From: Halichondria panicea
Taxonomy: Eukaryota > Porifera > Demospongiae > Suberitida > Halichondriidae
DNA: 64,000 bases
Assembly (NCBI RefSeq): GCF_963675165.1
Contig: NC_087378.1
Location: 584,562 to 648,561 of the forward strand
Direction: 5' to 3'
Position numbers and translations under genes: made by a program. The notes under the pieces are model-generated. The model was not told where the DNA came from and made no database searches. It was given only the letters and a program-made list of their open reading frames with translations. Positions 46,727-61,750 of the stretch are shown here, piece by piece (position 1 is the first letter of the stretch; the number at the start of each line of letters is the position of its first letter).

Positions 46727-47764
46727 TTAAATTGATTTTCTTCTATTTCCACAACACCACATAATAACATACAACACACCAGCTAGTATATAGACACCAA
46801 TGTAGTCTATCATCGGAATTCGCAGTGGCTCGCTGAGGTTCTTCAATGGCTTGCTTGAGTAGATCAGCACAGCAGGGAACAGAACCAAGAGTACTATGAG
46901 ACCCTTGAACACAAATGGCAACCCAAGTCCGTGCATCTGAGAGATGAGAAACATTGCAAGGAATCCAAACAAAAACATCGACCAAATGCCTGGAAAAGGT
47001 TGTTGAAAAGCTACAACTGTTCCATGAATCGAGACTAACAGCTCCAAACTCACAGTCCACCATTTGTTCATATGCACTCTGGTAAGAAACAAACTCCCCT
47101 GCACCATTAGCAGAAATGTGTAAAAGAATCCCCATAGGTGGCCACTGGTACCCTCCATTGGATGAAACCAGAATGTGTAGACAATACACCATGAGAAAAA
47201 GAAACCGTGATACTTTCTGGCAAAATGAATTAGATCTCGAGACAGAAAAGGACCTGGTTTGCCGAAAAATAGGCCTCGTCGGTAGTTTTCCATTAGTAGG
47301 ACCCAAATCAACATAATAATCACGGCAACTTGTGGAGTGGTAACGTTAACTTCTTGAGCGAGTCCGTCATACATGGTGTGCGTCTGCACGAAATGAAGAA
47401 CAGAGAAAAATCCATTGAGAGCAAGACAAACATAGTGCACCGGTTGCAACTTTGTCGTTGGACTTTGTATATGTTTCTGGCCGTAATAGATGAGATACCA
47501 GTGAGCTACTTGATGGCAAAAGTAAGGGACCCAAGCTGAGAGTCTTGTCCAGAATGTGGGCTCACTCAAGGCCCAGTAATACCAGAGGGGACCTTCATCA
47601 GGCAAGTGGGGGACCTTCTCCAGTCTGTAGGCATTGAGATCGATTAGGAACGTCATAGAGAGGCTGAACAGAAAGCCCACAGCAAGAGCCTTGGTGTCTT
47701 CACGCTCCTTGAAGGGTAAAGGAGTGGGTTTCTCGTCTAAGACTTGCCTATCTTGTACTGCCAT
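46727..47764 (-). CDS. Unrecognised single-exon multipass membrane protein
   Basis: An uninterrupted 345-codon frame starting MAVQDRQVLDEKP. I do not recognise the family. About nine or ten hydrophobic helices are visible, for example ALAVGFLFSLSMTFLI, VAVIIMLIWVLLM, WGFFYTFLLMVQGSLFL, FVFKGLIVLLVLFPAVLIY and IGVYILAGVLYVIMW. Histidines sit near helix ends or within helices in a recurring way: YFCHQVAHWY, VLHFVQTHTM, IHFARKYHGF, WFHPMEG, SGHLWG, RVHMNKWW, SIHGTV. This pattern could mean metal or haem ligation, or an acyltransferase-like site. There is no signal peptide. It is the only long intronless gene here besides ERGIC2, so retroposition or horizontal transfer is possible but unproven. 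Confidence 0.75.
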   Translation of the reverse strand: MAVQDRQVLDEKPTPLPFKEREDTKALAVGFLFSLSMTFLIDLNAYRLEKVPHLPDEGPLWYYWALSEPTFWTRLSAWVPYFCHQVAHWYLIYYGQKHIQSPTTKLQPVHYVCLALNGFFSVLHFVQTHTMYDGLAQEVNVTTPQVAVIIMLIWVLLMENYRRGLFFGKPGPFLSRDLIHFARKYHGFFFSWCIVYTFWFHPMEGTSGHLWGFFYTFLLMVQGSLFLTRVHMNKWWTVSLELLVSIHGTVVAFQQPFPGIWSMFLFGFLAMFLISQMHGLGLPFVFKGLIVLLVLFPAVLIYSSKPLKNLSEPLRIPMIDYIGVYILAGVLYVIMWCCGNRRKSI

Positions 47765-47996
47765 TATTATACTGTACTATTATAATTATAAAAGCTCATA
47801 ATAATTTGTCATTGTTACTTCAATGCCCTTTACCAGATTACAAAATTAATAACAGGTAAAGATCACTACAATGATAACTAAAAAGCTCAAATCATTTTAT
47901 ATCTGGTAAAGGGTCATCCAATTTAGTCAACTGGTAAAAGGTTGGTGTGAGCTTTGCTGAACAGCACATCAAACAATACAAAACATCATTAATAGT

Positions 47997-48550
<554 letters not shown>

Positions 48551-48671
48551 CTATGTCAGCAGAGGCAAAGGTCAATCAGATGATCTGAATGACCTCAAAG
48601 CATGGGCGTGGTCCCAACACCATAGTTCACACAAACTCACCAGACCTTTATAATTATTTACACTGTATAGT

Positions 48672-50949
48672 ATGGATATGAATATGGAGCTGGAACAGCC
48701 TAGCATCTCTGACAGTTGGCCGTGGAGTGGCCTAGAAGATATGAGCTTCGACAGTGTCCAGTGGTCCCTGCCAGAAACTGGCACACCTCTCAAAGTCATC
48801 ATTCTACTGCTATCCTTCTACATACTCTACTATTTGAGCTGTGTGGTCAACAAACCCAAACTCGTGGGTGGTGAGAAAGGACTACAGCAGTACCTCATTA
48901 AGCACTGTCCAGTCCTTACTGAGCGATACTGGCCAAAGATATGGGCCTTCCAATGCCACTTCATGACAATCCTAAGAGCCGCCTTCCAGAAATGTCCAAA
49001 CAGTGTTGTCAAATACAATAGGTATGAGCCAGATATACGTACGTTTATATGTCTGTATATATAGAGTAGTCGTATACTGGTTAAGAAGAAATTTGGTTGT
49101 ACGAGTATACATTATTGAAACTAAAGGAGGTTTGGTTTGCATATATAAAACGGTATTACTGCAAACACAGTTGCATCATAAATTATGTTTCCCATTAATT
49201 TGTTTAGAGAGATATTGCCCCTGGATGACGGTGGAGAGGTGGCACTGGACTGGGCCTGTCAACAAGGTAGTGTCAATCTGCTGAATTCAAGTGAGACAAC
49301 ACCAGTTCTACTAATACTCCCTGGGATAACAGGTGTGTTTCTAAGTAACAGTTCATGCATGTTGGTGTCTAGGTACTTTTATAGGTAGTGAAACCTGTTA
49401 CCATTATATTGACATCCCTAGTCAAAAGGACCTCTTTCATGTACATACATGGTTAGAGGAAGCCGTGACTTCAGAGTCTTGAGGAAGTATACCATTGTAC
49501 TTTGTGGGTTACCACTATAGACACGATTCCATAGCATTAGCTGTTGTTGCTTCACCATCCTGACTTTTACATGACTACATGTATAATTTCCCTCATCTAG
49601 GTAAAAGCCAGGACAACTATCTTATGCACCTGTCTCAAGATGGGATACTCACAGGCTACAGACCAGTGGTGTTCAACCAGAGGGGAAATGGAGGACTGTT
49701 TCTAAAGGGAAAGGTCATTCTAAAAATCACATGTTCATTCTGAAATCACACATGTGTTTTGCACAATTACATCACTGCAGTGTCATATTCATCACTGTGT
49801 GCGGTAGTCCATAATTATATTGACATCACAAATTCAATCATGTGTTTCACAGACTATGAGGACATACTCTGCCTCAGACATCAGTGATTTGTCGGAGGTG
49901 GTGCACAGAATACAATGCCTCTATCCTGAAGCCCCAATCGTTGGACTAGGTGTCTCTTTAGGAGGGTAAGGCTGAAGGCTGTTCGTTTGATGTATTCACT
50001 TTTGTATCATGTCAATCAGTGTTTGTGTATACTAGTAGATATATATACAGAGCATTATCTTAGTTAGATATTGCCGTTATTTCCCTCCAGGATGATTCTA
50101 ACTCAGTACTTGCACAAGCTTGGCAACAAATGTAACCTGAATGCGGCCATTGCCATCTCCATGGTGTGGGATCCCTTCAAAACCAGAGAGAGTCTGGAGA
50201 ACAGAATAGAAAACAGAAACATTTACGTACGATTTATGAGCACTAACTTACGCTCCATGGTCAGAAGGTAATAAATATCCTTCCCAACTACATACGTTGT
50301 GATATTATTTTTGTTGTGAATTGCAGGAATGTTGAGAGACTGTCGTCAGAGGAAAAAGAGAATCTACCTTTCTGTTACGAAACAGTAATGACAGTAAGTT
50401 GAAGCACCTTACATTTTATTGTGCACTCTTGTCCACACACACACACACACACCCCCCCACACACACACACCCACCCACCCACACACACAGACTAAGACTA
50501 TCACTGAATTTGATGAGCATGTGACTGCTCCTATGTTCGGCTTCTCGAGTGTTGATGAGTACTACAAAGAGAGTAGAAACTCGGACAAGATTCACAAAAT
50601 TTGCCGTCCTTACATTTGCATCACATCTGCAGATGACCCCTTCGTACCTAAAGAATGTGAGCGTTCACATACTTCATACCTTAGGCCTTTCTAGTATTGT
50701 GAAACCCTACATTGGTGTGTATGCATATTAGGTAGAGCCTAGAATGTGATTTTTACAGTGATGAATGTGTGTTTTTTTTATGTAGCCATTCCTGAGACTG
50801 GGTTCATAGCCAATCCCAACACTCTGCTGGTCATGACCTCACATGGTGGCCATTTTGGATTCCTGGAGGGATTGAGTCCCACTATAAATAGCACTTGGAT
50901 GAATCGAATCTGTCGTCAGCTTTTAACAGCCCTCAAGAACTATGATTGA
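48672..50949 (+). CDS. ABHD1/ABHD3-like alpha/beta hydrolase, membrane anchored
   Basis: Eight exons: 48672-49021, 49208-49332, 49601-49713, 49853-49965, 50091-50267, 50327-50393, 50491-50656, 50786-50949, giving 424 residues. An N-terminal anchor (VIILLLSFYILYYLSCVV) precedes the hallmark NKPKLVGGEKGLQQYLIKHC block of the family. Core: LLILPGITG oxyanion strand, VVFNQRGNGG, nucleophile elbow GVSLGG with Ser231, Asp364 in SADDPFVP, His393 in SHGGHFGFLEG. The triad is complete. ABHD3 acts on medium-chain and oxidised phosphatidylcholines in vertebrates; the same activity here is inference. A run of CA dinucleotides fills the intron before exon 7, right up to its acceptor. Confidence 0.88.
50435..50489 (+). 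repeat. (CA)n microsatellite abutting a splice acceptor
   Basis: A ca-repeat with short c-runs replaces the usual pyrimidine tract before exon 7 of the ABHD gene. Confidence 0.85.
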
Positions 50950-51198
50950 ACTAACTCTTAGCCCGACAGATGTAGCCAATTTTTAACACAAAACGTTAAC
51001 ATACAGATTGGTCTATACTAACTATGCACTAAAAGATGTATAATATTTATTTACGGTTTAATACAAAAACCTTTTATTTTGATAAAAATATCATTCAGTG
51101 CAAAATCGTTATCTGATAAAAAGTGCATTTTACAGCAACTACACCGTATACAATTACATTGCCATGTCCTAGCTATACAGTACAATGATAAATACAAT

Positions 51199-53271
51199 CT
51201 ACACAAATGAAATTTGTTCATCTTGTGTCATGAGACAAGATGCAATATCGGGATCTAGATCGTTCAGTTCCTCCTCTCCATAATCCAGCAGGGACAATGA
51301 GTTGGCACTCAGCATCAAGGCCGGCTGTGACTCAACCTGAAGGGCCAACCGATTAGTGATCATCATAGGAGATGAACTATCAATGTCCACAACAGATTCA
51401 CCAGTGATGTTTCCACCGGTAGTGATGCTTTGGTATGAGTTTGTCCCGTTGGATTGTTTTTGAGCAAGTTTAGCTGCCATCATACCTTCAGTATAGCCTG
51501 GATCGTCAAAGATATGTGTTGGATCAGCAATGTCCCTCAAATGTACTTCAGGATCACTACTCACAGCTTTACTCACAATCACAATCGGAGTGTCATACAA
51601 AGCTTCCGTCTCCTCTTCCAATTGTGAAGAACTTTCCAAACTTGGGGGAGTATCGACCCCTTCGACATTTAACTGGGAATAAACAACAGCACCTTCGGGC
51701 TGACTTCTCTCTTGCAGGGACGGTGGTGTCAGGTGGGAGTGATCTAGTCTGTCATACAGTTGTGTGTCTGTAGTGTTGCTCACAGCTACTTCCGAGTTCG
51801 CAGCTACAAAATTGTTTTGTTTGTATAGAGAAGAGAATGAACATTATATGGAATCAATAACCATGCACCTGTATAATTATATTAAGCTCACCATGTTCTT
51901 CTGTATCCAAAATCTGACTGCTGTAAATAGAGATCTTAGGTGCTTCCAATTCTCTCCCTTCGCTGAGCTCAGGGTCACAAAATGGTGGTACATTACTCCC
52001 GAGAAGTGACCCATCTTCATACGAAAATTGTTTCTCGGAAGCCAGTCGAGAAATTCTATTGTCTGTTTGTGAAATCACTGTCAATTGATTGTTTGTGTTT
52101 TCATAGGAAACATTCGAACCCAAGATAGCAACCTCGTTACTGTGAACAGATTCAACGGAGGTTGAAATATCTAATATTGGATTCGGCTCAGCAGTGGGAA
52201 CATCTGGTAGAGTGTCAAACATAGATCTTCTGTGTTGAGCTGATCTTTGAAAGTTACTTGTGGTTTGTGCCCTCTGTCGTTGCTGTGCAGAATTCAAAGC
52301 AACGCCTGGCATGCTTCTAGTGCTCTCTCTCGTGCGTACCCCTCGCTGTACTTGTACAGTTGAATGCTTCTGCTCAGGCACTGATGAAGTTCTAGTAAAC
52401 TGGTGGACACTTTTAGACCTTGTTCTGTCTTGACTCACAGTGTTAGGTAGTGGATGATGTGTGCTTATCGATCTTTCCCTCTCATGAGCTATTGCAGAGT
52501 CTGGTTCATCATACAGTACAAGAAGAGGATCAGTGGATGCGTTTTGTTCTTGATCTAACCTAGCCGTAAGGTTGTCCTCAGACATTGTGCGATTCGTGGT
52601 GGGAGTTTCAGCAAGCATGTCAACATACTCAAATGTGTTCTGGTAAATAGGTAACCTGCATGGCCACAAATAAGTATAGGTAGATTATGTAGGAGTTAAC
52701 GGTTTTCTTACTGCATTGTCTGTTGATCTTGTGTCCGGACAAGATAAGAGGTGCCATGAGAACTGCTCCTTGAACCTATACAATAATGAGTATAATTCAA
52801 GTAATTATTTTACGGTAGCTTACTTCTGGAAGCAGTGTTTCTGACGAATCTTTGCCTTCGCCTCTTGGATATAATTCTTGACATAACGCTTGAGAATTTT
52901 CTAATGAGTACAAAGCCTATAGCCACTAACAAAATACCAGCCAAAGCGAGAACAAAGACATACTCAATATCTAGTGATGTACATCCACTGCCAGTGAAAT
53001 GTGTGAGGTTTGCACTAATATTATAGTTACACTGAGACATGTCTATACTGATTAAGTATAAGTTTTCAGCCACTTGACCAATCGCTAGGTATATACGTCT
53101 AAAACTAATCACATGTTCATCTGATGGCATAACACGATCGTGTTTACATAAGGTTGGGCAACACTTTTGAAAATTACGAGAGGAATGTTTAGTTTCATTA
53201 TCTAAATCAACACATCCACTGTAATGGGTATGATAACAAAAGCATACACTGCAAATATGCACAAAGTAGGG
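51199..53271 (-). CDS. Single-pass membrane protein with many SH2-ligand tyrosine motifs (5' end uncertain)
   Basis: Exons seen: about 53271-52824, 52775-52712, 52655-51892, 51803-51199. The phases agree. The first exon here begins after a splice acceptor (tttgtag at 53272 or tttgcag at 53249), and I could not place the true start codon. The visible ectodomain is short and Cys-rich (CCPTLCKHD, SQCNYNISANLTHF with possible N-glycans). The helix is VFVLALAGILLVAIGFVLI, then basic RRRQRF. The roughly 480-residue tail has no folded domain. It shows IYQNT and SYENT (YxN, Grb2 type), EYVDM (YxxM, PI3K type), LYDEP and LYDTP (YxxP, Crk type) and VVYSQL (ITIM consensus). Partners are inferred from motif rules only. 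It lies directly downstream of a gene of the same architecture. Confidence 0.7.
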
Positions 53272-53380
53272 CTACAAAAGCAATAAATACACTTTATATG
53301 TTTAGCAAACAGAAATAACTTTCAAGATAAACTGTAATGTATGTGCGTACCATGACTACTAATGATTCAAAGTTGACAAT

Positions 53381-56125
53381 CTATTTTACATTCGGTTTAG
53401 GTTTCACAGGGGGTTTTGAGGGGGGTGGACTTTTGTCCGCTAATTTTGACTGAGAGCTCTGCCTGGCAAAAAGTTCCTGCATCAAATTCTGAGGCATGCC
53501 GATTTGTCGTTTAGTAGCTTTCCTTGGCTTTGCGCGAGGTTTTGGAATGGGGAAACCCTCAACTGACTCTTGCTCACTATTAGCCATTGGTTCAGGCGTA
53601 CCGTTGTCCGAGGAAAATTCTCCTTCCTTACCTTTATCATTGGTAGGCTCAAAGGGAGGAGTAACACTCTTTTCCTGTTCGTTGGGTTTGGGCCCCGGCT
53701 TTGGAGATACTCGAGGCTTCAGGGCAGGCTTCTCAGAAACCGTTAGCTTCTCTGTTGTGCTTGCCTTCGCAGAGTTCGGCTTTGAAGGAATTAACGGCTT
53801 ATTGCTGCGGTCTGCTTGAATTTCCTCTTTGGAGGTATCTGTTGCATCAATGGAAGTTTTAACTGAGTCCAACTTCGGTAGTATCAGTGGTTTAGTACCG
53901 TCTGTTTCACTGTTTGCTCCTACGATTGATGGTTTTGGCTTTGGAGAAATCGATGGTTTGGCAACTTCTGCAACCTTAGTTCCGTCTGTTGGTTTAGGAA
54001 GAAGTGGTGGTGGTTTAACAGTAGCATTTTCACTCTTGATCTCCAAATTATTTTGATTTGGTTGCAAATTTTCAAGTAATTTGGTAACCCCCTTTTCGAC
54101 GCTCGTTTTGGACGACGTCTTGGGTATGTCATAAACACTATCTCCTGCTTCAGCAATTTTCGATTGCGTTACAACAACTGCTGACATGGGTGGTTGTGTA
54201 TTAGTCTCTTTTGTGCTTGGATGAGATTCTGCCACTAGTAATAGTTTCCTAGGTACATCGTAAATAGAAGGAGCGGCAGTGCTATTAACCGGTAATGCTT
54301 TCTCTGCCACTAGAGGCTTGGATTTCATCAATCGGGGGTTATCATAGATACTTTCTGTCATCTGTTTGGGAGCTAGTCGATCAACACCCACACTTGCCTT
54401 AGTTGCCACAGGTGGCTGTTGCAGAGCTGAGCTAACAATTGAAGAATTCTCCTTTTTTGGAAGTGGTTCCATAGTCACATACTCTGCATTTGGCGATGAG
54501 TCAGCACTTTTCTTGTCCTTGTTGTGGGACGACTTTAATGGCTTAAACGTACGAGGTGTATCGTACACTGGAGAATCCACTGGTGATGTATTCCGCTCTG
54601 GGGAAAACAGCACTTCGATATGAGCTGGTAATTTAGGCTGAGTGATTGGATCAGCGTCTTTGTTTATCTCTGAAGTTGATTTCGATAACTTCATTTGGCC
54701 ACCAAACAATTCAGCATCTGTTGTAGTGCTCGTTGCTTCAGTTGTGAGTATTTTGTTCTTTTTTCGCGTTGGCAAGGTGCTTGAACGAGAAGCATACGTG
54801 TTGGATGTGGCGATTTCATCAGGTTTCACAGGATTGAGAAAAATGAGAGCAGGGAAATTTTCATCTGCATCATTTGGCAAATCAGGAAAAGTAAACTTCT
54901 GACCTCCAACATTAACCTCAACGGGTGATTTTATGCCGAATGTGTCTGTGGTTGTAACTTCTTCAAATTTGGTCCGCCTTTTGACATAGGAAAATATAAG
55001 GATAAAAAATTTGATTACAGCACAGCTAATGCTTACGTTGCTCCATCCTTGAAGTCGCCGTATGTCTCCAATTGGTATTCTCGTGCCAAAGTAGTACCAT
55101 CTGAGGATAAAAAATGGATATTAAAATGAGGAAAAGGACAGAAAAGTTCACCTTTTCCAGCCGTTTTTAGCTCATATCTTCCTCTCTTTCGTATGCAGCA
55201 AACCAAGCAGATTACAAAAATAATACACACAACTATACAGAATCCACCACCCGCTGCTCCGGCAATGATAGCCACAGGTAGGGGTGGGGGTGCAGAGGTG
55301 GAGGGGGAGGGGGAGATGGAGGGTGGGGGTACAGAGGTGAAGGGAGAGGGGGAGATGGAGGGTGGGGGTACAGAGGTGGAGGGTGGGGGTACAGAGGTGG
55401 AGGTGGAGGTGGAGGTGGAGGGGGAGGGGGAGGGTGGGGGTACAGAGGTGGAGGTGGAGGGGGAGGGGGAGATGGAGGGTGAGAGCAATAATACAACAGT
55501 TGAATTGTTTAAGAAAGAGGGTGTAGCAGTGGATACTTGAGCAATTGACAACAATGATGATACACTGGAAGACGATGAAATGACTGGGGTGGAAATTACA
55601 GAAGTGGTTGCTTGTGGTGAACGAGAGGTTGTGAGAGACAACGCAGGTGGTGATGGTGATGGTGATGGTGATGATGCAGTGGTGGTGTAGACAAACAAAG
55701 TAGTAAGTGGCATAAGCATAGCATTACTTGTAGTAGAAGTGCTATAGCTAGAGACAGAGAAACTATCAGTAGAGCTCAAAGCTATTGTAACTGACGGTAC
55801 TGTTGAACTACTGTCTATACGGGATACCATAATAGAAAACGTAGACGATACGACAGGAGGGGTTGAGCTAACTGCAGCAGCACTGATGCCCGTGAGAGAG
55901 CTAGCAGAAGCTCCAACTGTTGTAGAACCAGCTATTAGTGTTATTGAAAATGAGTCTTCATTGATAGTCATTCCACTTCCACTCCCTACAAATTATAAAT
56001 ATATCTAGTATCAAATCGATAGCAAAATGGATACAGTTCTACAGCTCACCTGTAGCATCACTTCCAGAAAACAAAACTAGCACAAATGGGACCAACACTG
56101 ACATTAATTGCACAACACTCTTCAT
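53381..56125 (-). CDS. Mucin-like membrane protein with Cas-like YDxP tail
   Basis: Four exons: 56125-56050, 55985-55152, 55100-55037, 54977-53381, giving 856 residues. Signal peptide (MSVLVPFVLVLFSG) and a Ser/Thr/Pro-rich, probably O-glycosylated ectodomain with SPSPSTSTSVPPP repeats. The helix lies at about 262-291 (VAIIAGAAGGGFCIVVCIIF..), followed by RKRGRYEL. The roughly 560-residue tail carries VYDTPR (Tyr463), EYVTME (Tyr491), IYDNPR (Tyr536), IYDVPR (Tyr564) and VYDIPK (Tyr607). Four are YDxP, the Crk/Nck-type ligand of p130Cas proteins, and YVTM is a YxxM PI3K-type site. The rest is Pro/Lys-rich with PxxP blocks (KPPPLLPKP, SPKPGPKP, PPVKPKP) suited to SH3 domains. No kinase or adaptor domain is present. 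A receptor-scaffold role is inference. Confidence 0.78.
55275..55490 (+). repeat. Coding minisatellite, gtggaggtggagg / gggggtacagaggtgga type
   Basis: Nested repeats of ggtggaggtggag and ggtgggggtacagaggtgga. On the minus strand they encode the Ser/Pro/Thr stalk just outside the membrane. All unit lengths keep the frame open. Confidence 0.85.
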
Positions 56126-57280
56126 GATGAATATAGTCTCAATCCTAAAGGTTTCTTGTCACAATAGCTTATTTTATCTTTAGATCTTTATCTACATATA
56201 CAGTCAGTACATGCACGTATAGTGAGAATCAAATAAGCTCTAGAGCAATAGCACTCAGTTTACTTTTATGTCATATTTAAGCAATCTAAACATAAACCGG
56301 CAATGTGTTTGTTTTGCATTATAAGTTTGTTTTGCATTATTGAAACGTTGCTGAGACAACCAGCTACATACGCACCTGTATGTAATACAGAGATGGCATT
56401 CATTGGGTACTCTCAAGGGTTTAGAGGGACCTTGGCGGTACAAGAGTGGGTAGTAGTTAGTAAGAGCTGGGCGCGGGCATGGGTAAGGGATTGCATTGCA
56501 TGAAGCCCCTCAATTGAATGGGAGAGTTGTAGTTAAACATCTTTCAACAGCCATAACTTTCGTATCGCTGATCCAATGTAAAAAATTCAATGGATTTTCT
56601 GAAAGCTTAGAAAGAAACCTTTCAAATGATAGCTTTCAATCCATAATTTATGCCGGGTCATAATTTGTCATTTTTCGGCCTTGACCATGGTATTGCCAAA
56701 TTGGCAAAAACTTTTATCTCTCAAATTAAACTTTGATAACACCATTTGAAAGGTCTTTTTCTAAGCTTTCAGAAACATTGGATCAACGGTACCTAAGTTA
56801 TGGCTGTTGAAAGAGTCCCCGAACCATTGATTAAACGGAGGGGGGGGGGGGGAACATAATTATGATTTTCTGAATGGGTAGCTAATCTGATAAATGGGAC
56901 AATTTAGGCTAACAATTGTCAGTGCTTTAATCACAAGTCTGTAGCTCACATGCCACTTGAGCAGATTGTATTCTATTACAGACTGTTATGCATGCTACTA
57001 GTCTACAGGCTGCTATAATGCCCAGAGACATGCTACGGCTAATAGCTTGAGGGTTTTATTGTAACCACACTCGTACCAAACACGTTAACAAACAACAACA
57101 GAATGACAAAGCTCATAATCAAGGCACAAGAACGTACATTCAGAGGCAAAGAAAATGATCTATACCAAAACCCAGTAGAAGATGTGATAGTTGAGTGTAC
57201 ACAGCACAACAGTAAATTAATAGAGTCCGTTAAGATAACATATTTCACCGCACAGGGGGAGTGGGCGGAGTGGGTGGTAC
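56126..57280. other. 1.15-kb intergenic region with a foldback element
   Basis: No gene is seen. It contains the inverted-repeat element at 56541-56813 and a poly-G run near 56843. Confidence 0.5.
56541..56813. mobile_element. Foldback element, about 85-bp imperfect arms
   Basis: The left arm starts ctttcaacagccataactt and continues with gatccaatgt, then ctgaaagcttagaaa and acctttcaaatg. The right arm is the reverse complement in the same order. No clear target duplication and no ORF are seen. Confidence 0.7.
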
Positions 57281-60166
<2,886 letters not shown>

Positions 60167-60367
60167 TTTCTGATCTTCAAGTGTGTGGTGTTAGTTCTTT
60201 ACAATCAGCATTTCTCATTAATGCTCATTTCCTGTGAGGCTAGATCTGTGGTGATAGTGGTCGCCTTGGCATCCTGTTTGAAGAAGATGGACTCTCAACT
60301 CTAAAGCTTGCTTTGCTTGCCACCCGTACCCCGGCCCCAGTGCAGTGTAGTATTAAACTACGACATT

Positions 60368-61477
60368 ATGAGAAGAAGGCGAGCAGACACTTTGAACATT
60401 GTGAGGCAACTCGATGCTTTCCCTAAAGTATCCCAAGACTACCAGAAACCTACTGCCAGAGGAGGCACATTCTCTCTCATCTCTCTATCCCTTATCATCA
60501 TCTTGGTCATCTCAGAGTTCATCTACTACACCAGCTCACATTATGTGTTCAGATACACTGTGGACACGGACATGGACTCTCAGCTACTCATTACTCTGGA
60601 CTTGACCCTTGCCATGCCTTGTCAGTACCTTGGTGCAGATATTGTGGATTTAGCCGGAGAAAGTCAATCGTTGGCTACTCACATGAAAATGGAACCAGCT
60701 CTGTTCGAGCTTTCTGACTATGGAAATATGATCTTCAAAGCAAAGCAAGAAATACTATCAAGATTTAGCAAGTCTCGATCTCTCAACGACTTCCTAGTGG
60801 TGGATAACTACAAGAGTCTAAAAATTCCGAATGAGCCCCCACCAAAAACTGAAGCAACAAGTTGTCGAATCCATGGCTCCATGTTTACCAAGAAAGTTGC
60901 GGGCAATCTTCATGTCACTATGGGACGCTCTGTACCACATCCACAAGGACACGCTCATCTGAATGTCTTTGTTCCCCCTCATTTAGTAAATTTTTCACAT
61001 CGAATCGACCATTTCTCGTTTGGACCTTTGGTTCCTGGTGCTATCAACCCTCTAGACGCCACTCTCAAGTCTACAGTAGACAAAAACCATGTGTTCCAGT
61101 ACTTTCTTCGTGTTGTTCCCACCAAGTTCAATACGTACCAGCACAGTATGAGTACAAGTCAGTACTCCGTTACCGAACACAATCGAACAATCAACCATGG
61201 TCAAGGAAGTCACGGAATGCCAGGTGTATTCTTTAAATTTGATATGAGCTCAATGATGGTTCTGATTAATGAAGAAAGGAAACCATTCTGGCAGTTTCTG
61301 GTTCGACTGAGTGGAATTATCGGAGGGATCTTTGCCACCAGTGGCATGCTACACACGCTATTCGGATCGTTCACGGATGGAGTTTTGTGTAAATTGTTGA
61401 GACAAGAAAAGAAAAAAGACTCTGGAACACTCAATGATAGCGTAGATGAAACTGTTTCCAATAGAAATGTTAGTTAA
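60368..61477 (+). CDS. ERGIC2: ER-Golgi intermediate compartment protein 2 (Erv41 type)
   Basis: A single exon of 369 residues if read from MRRRRADTLNIVRQLDAFPKV. An upstream in-frame ATG at 60308 would add 20 residues, but the family starts at the MRR position. ERGIC2 with ERGIC3 cycles between ER and Golgi as a cargo receptor in COPII/COPI traffic. Seen: helix 1 (FSLISLSLIIILVISEFIYY), lumenal ITLDLTLAMPCQYLGADIVD, the conserved CRIHG and KVAGNLHVTMGRSVPHPQGHAH split across the domain, SHRIDHFSFG, FQYFLRVVPTKF, and helix 2 in FWQFLVRLSGIIGGIFATSGM. The absence of introns is notable beside its 11-exon neighbour. The short basic tail ends VSNRNVS. Confidence 0.94.
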   Translation: MRRRRADTLNIVRQLDAFPKVSQDYQKPTARGGTFSLISLSLIIILVISEFIYYTSSHYVFRYTVDTDMDSQLLITLDLTLAMPCQYLGADIVDLAGESQSLATHMKMEPALFELSDYGNMIFKAKQEILSRFSKSRSLNDFLVVDNYKSLKIPNEPPPKTEATSCRIHGSMFTKKVAGNLHVTMGRSVPHPQGHAHLNVFVPPHLVNFSHRIDHFSFGPLVPGAINPLDATLKSTVDKNHVFQYFLRVVPTKFNTYQHSMSTSQYSVTEHNRTINHGQGSHGMPGVFFKFDMSSMMVLINEERKPFWQFLVRLSGIIGGIFATSGMLHTLFGSFTDGVLCKLLRQEKKKDSGTLNDSVDETVSNRNVS

Positions 61478-61750
61478 TACCCTGTATGTATAATAGAGTT
61501 TTGAATTGAATTTCCAGTGTTAGGCCCTGATAAATTATGCTTTTTTTCACCCATTATTCTATTCATTTATTCTTGAAAAATGTGCCTATTATTCTCATAA
61601 AAAATATTAGTTTAGTTAGAGTCAGTGCCCTTGCGGCTAAGCCCCGAGACATAACCTTTGACCTAGCCGATTTGGTCTCGAGAATGTTTTTGTGAGCATG
61701 CGCATATCCACACACACGTGGATGAAAACCCATGTGGCTAATAACTGATT

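Noticed and set aside
53496-54902. Three plus-strand ORFs of 75-107 residues
   Set aside because: They are shadows opposite the long YDxP tail exon, which has the consistent motifs and splice phases.
55193-55540. Gly/Glu-rich plus-strand ORF, 115 residues
   Set aside because: It is the antisense reading of the Ser/Pro stalk repeat of the receptor gene.
51199-56125. One single gene covering both tyrosine-motif proteins
   Set aside because: The upstream model ends in a clear stop at 53381 after a complete tail, and the downstream part has its own ectodomain and transmembrane helix.
60308-60367. Upstream start for ERGIC2
   Set aside because: Family members begin at the MRR.. basic motif before the DAFPKV block.
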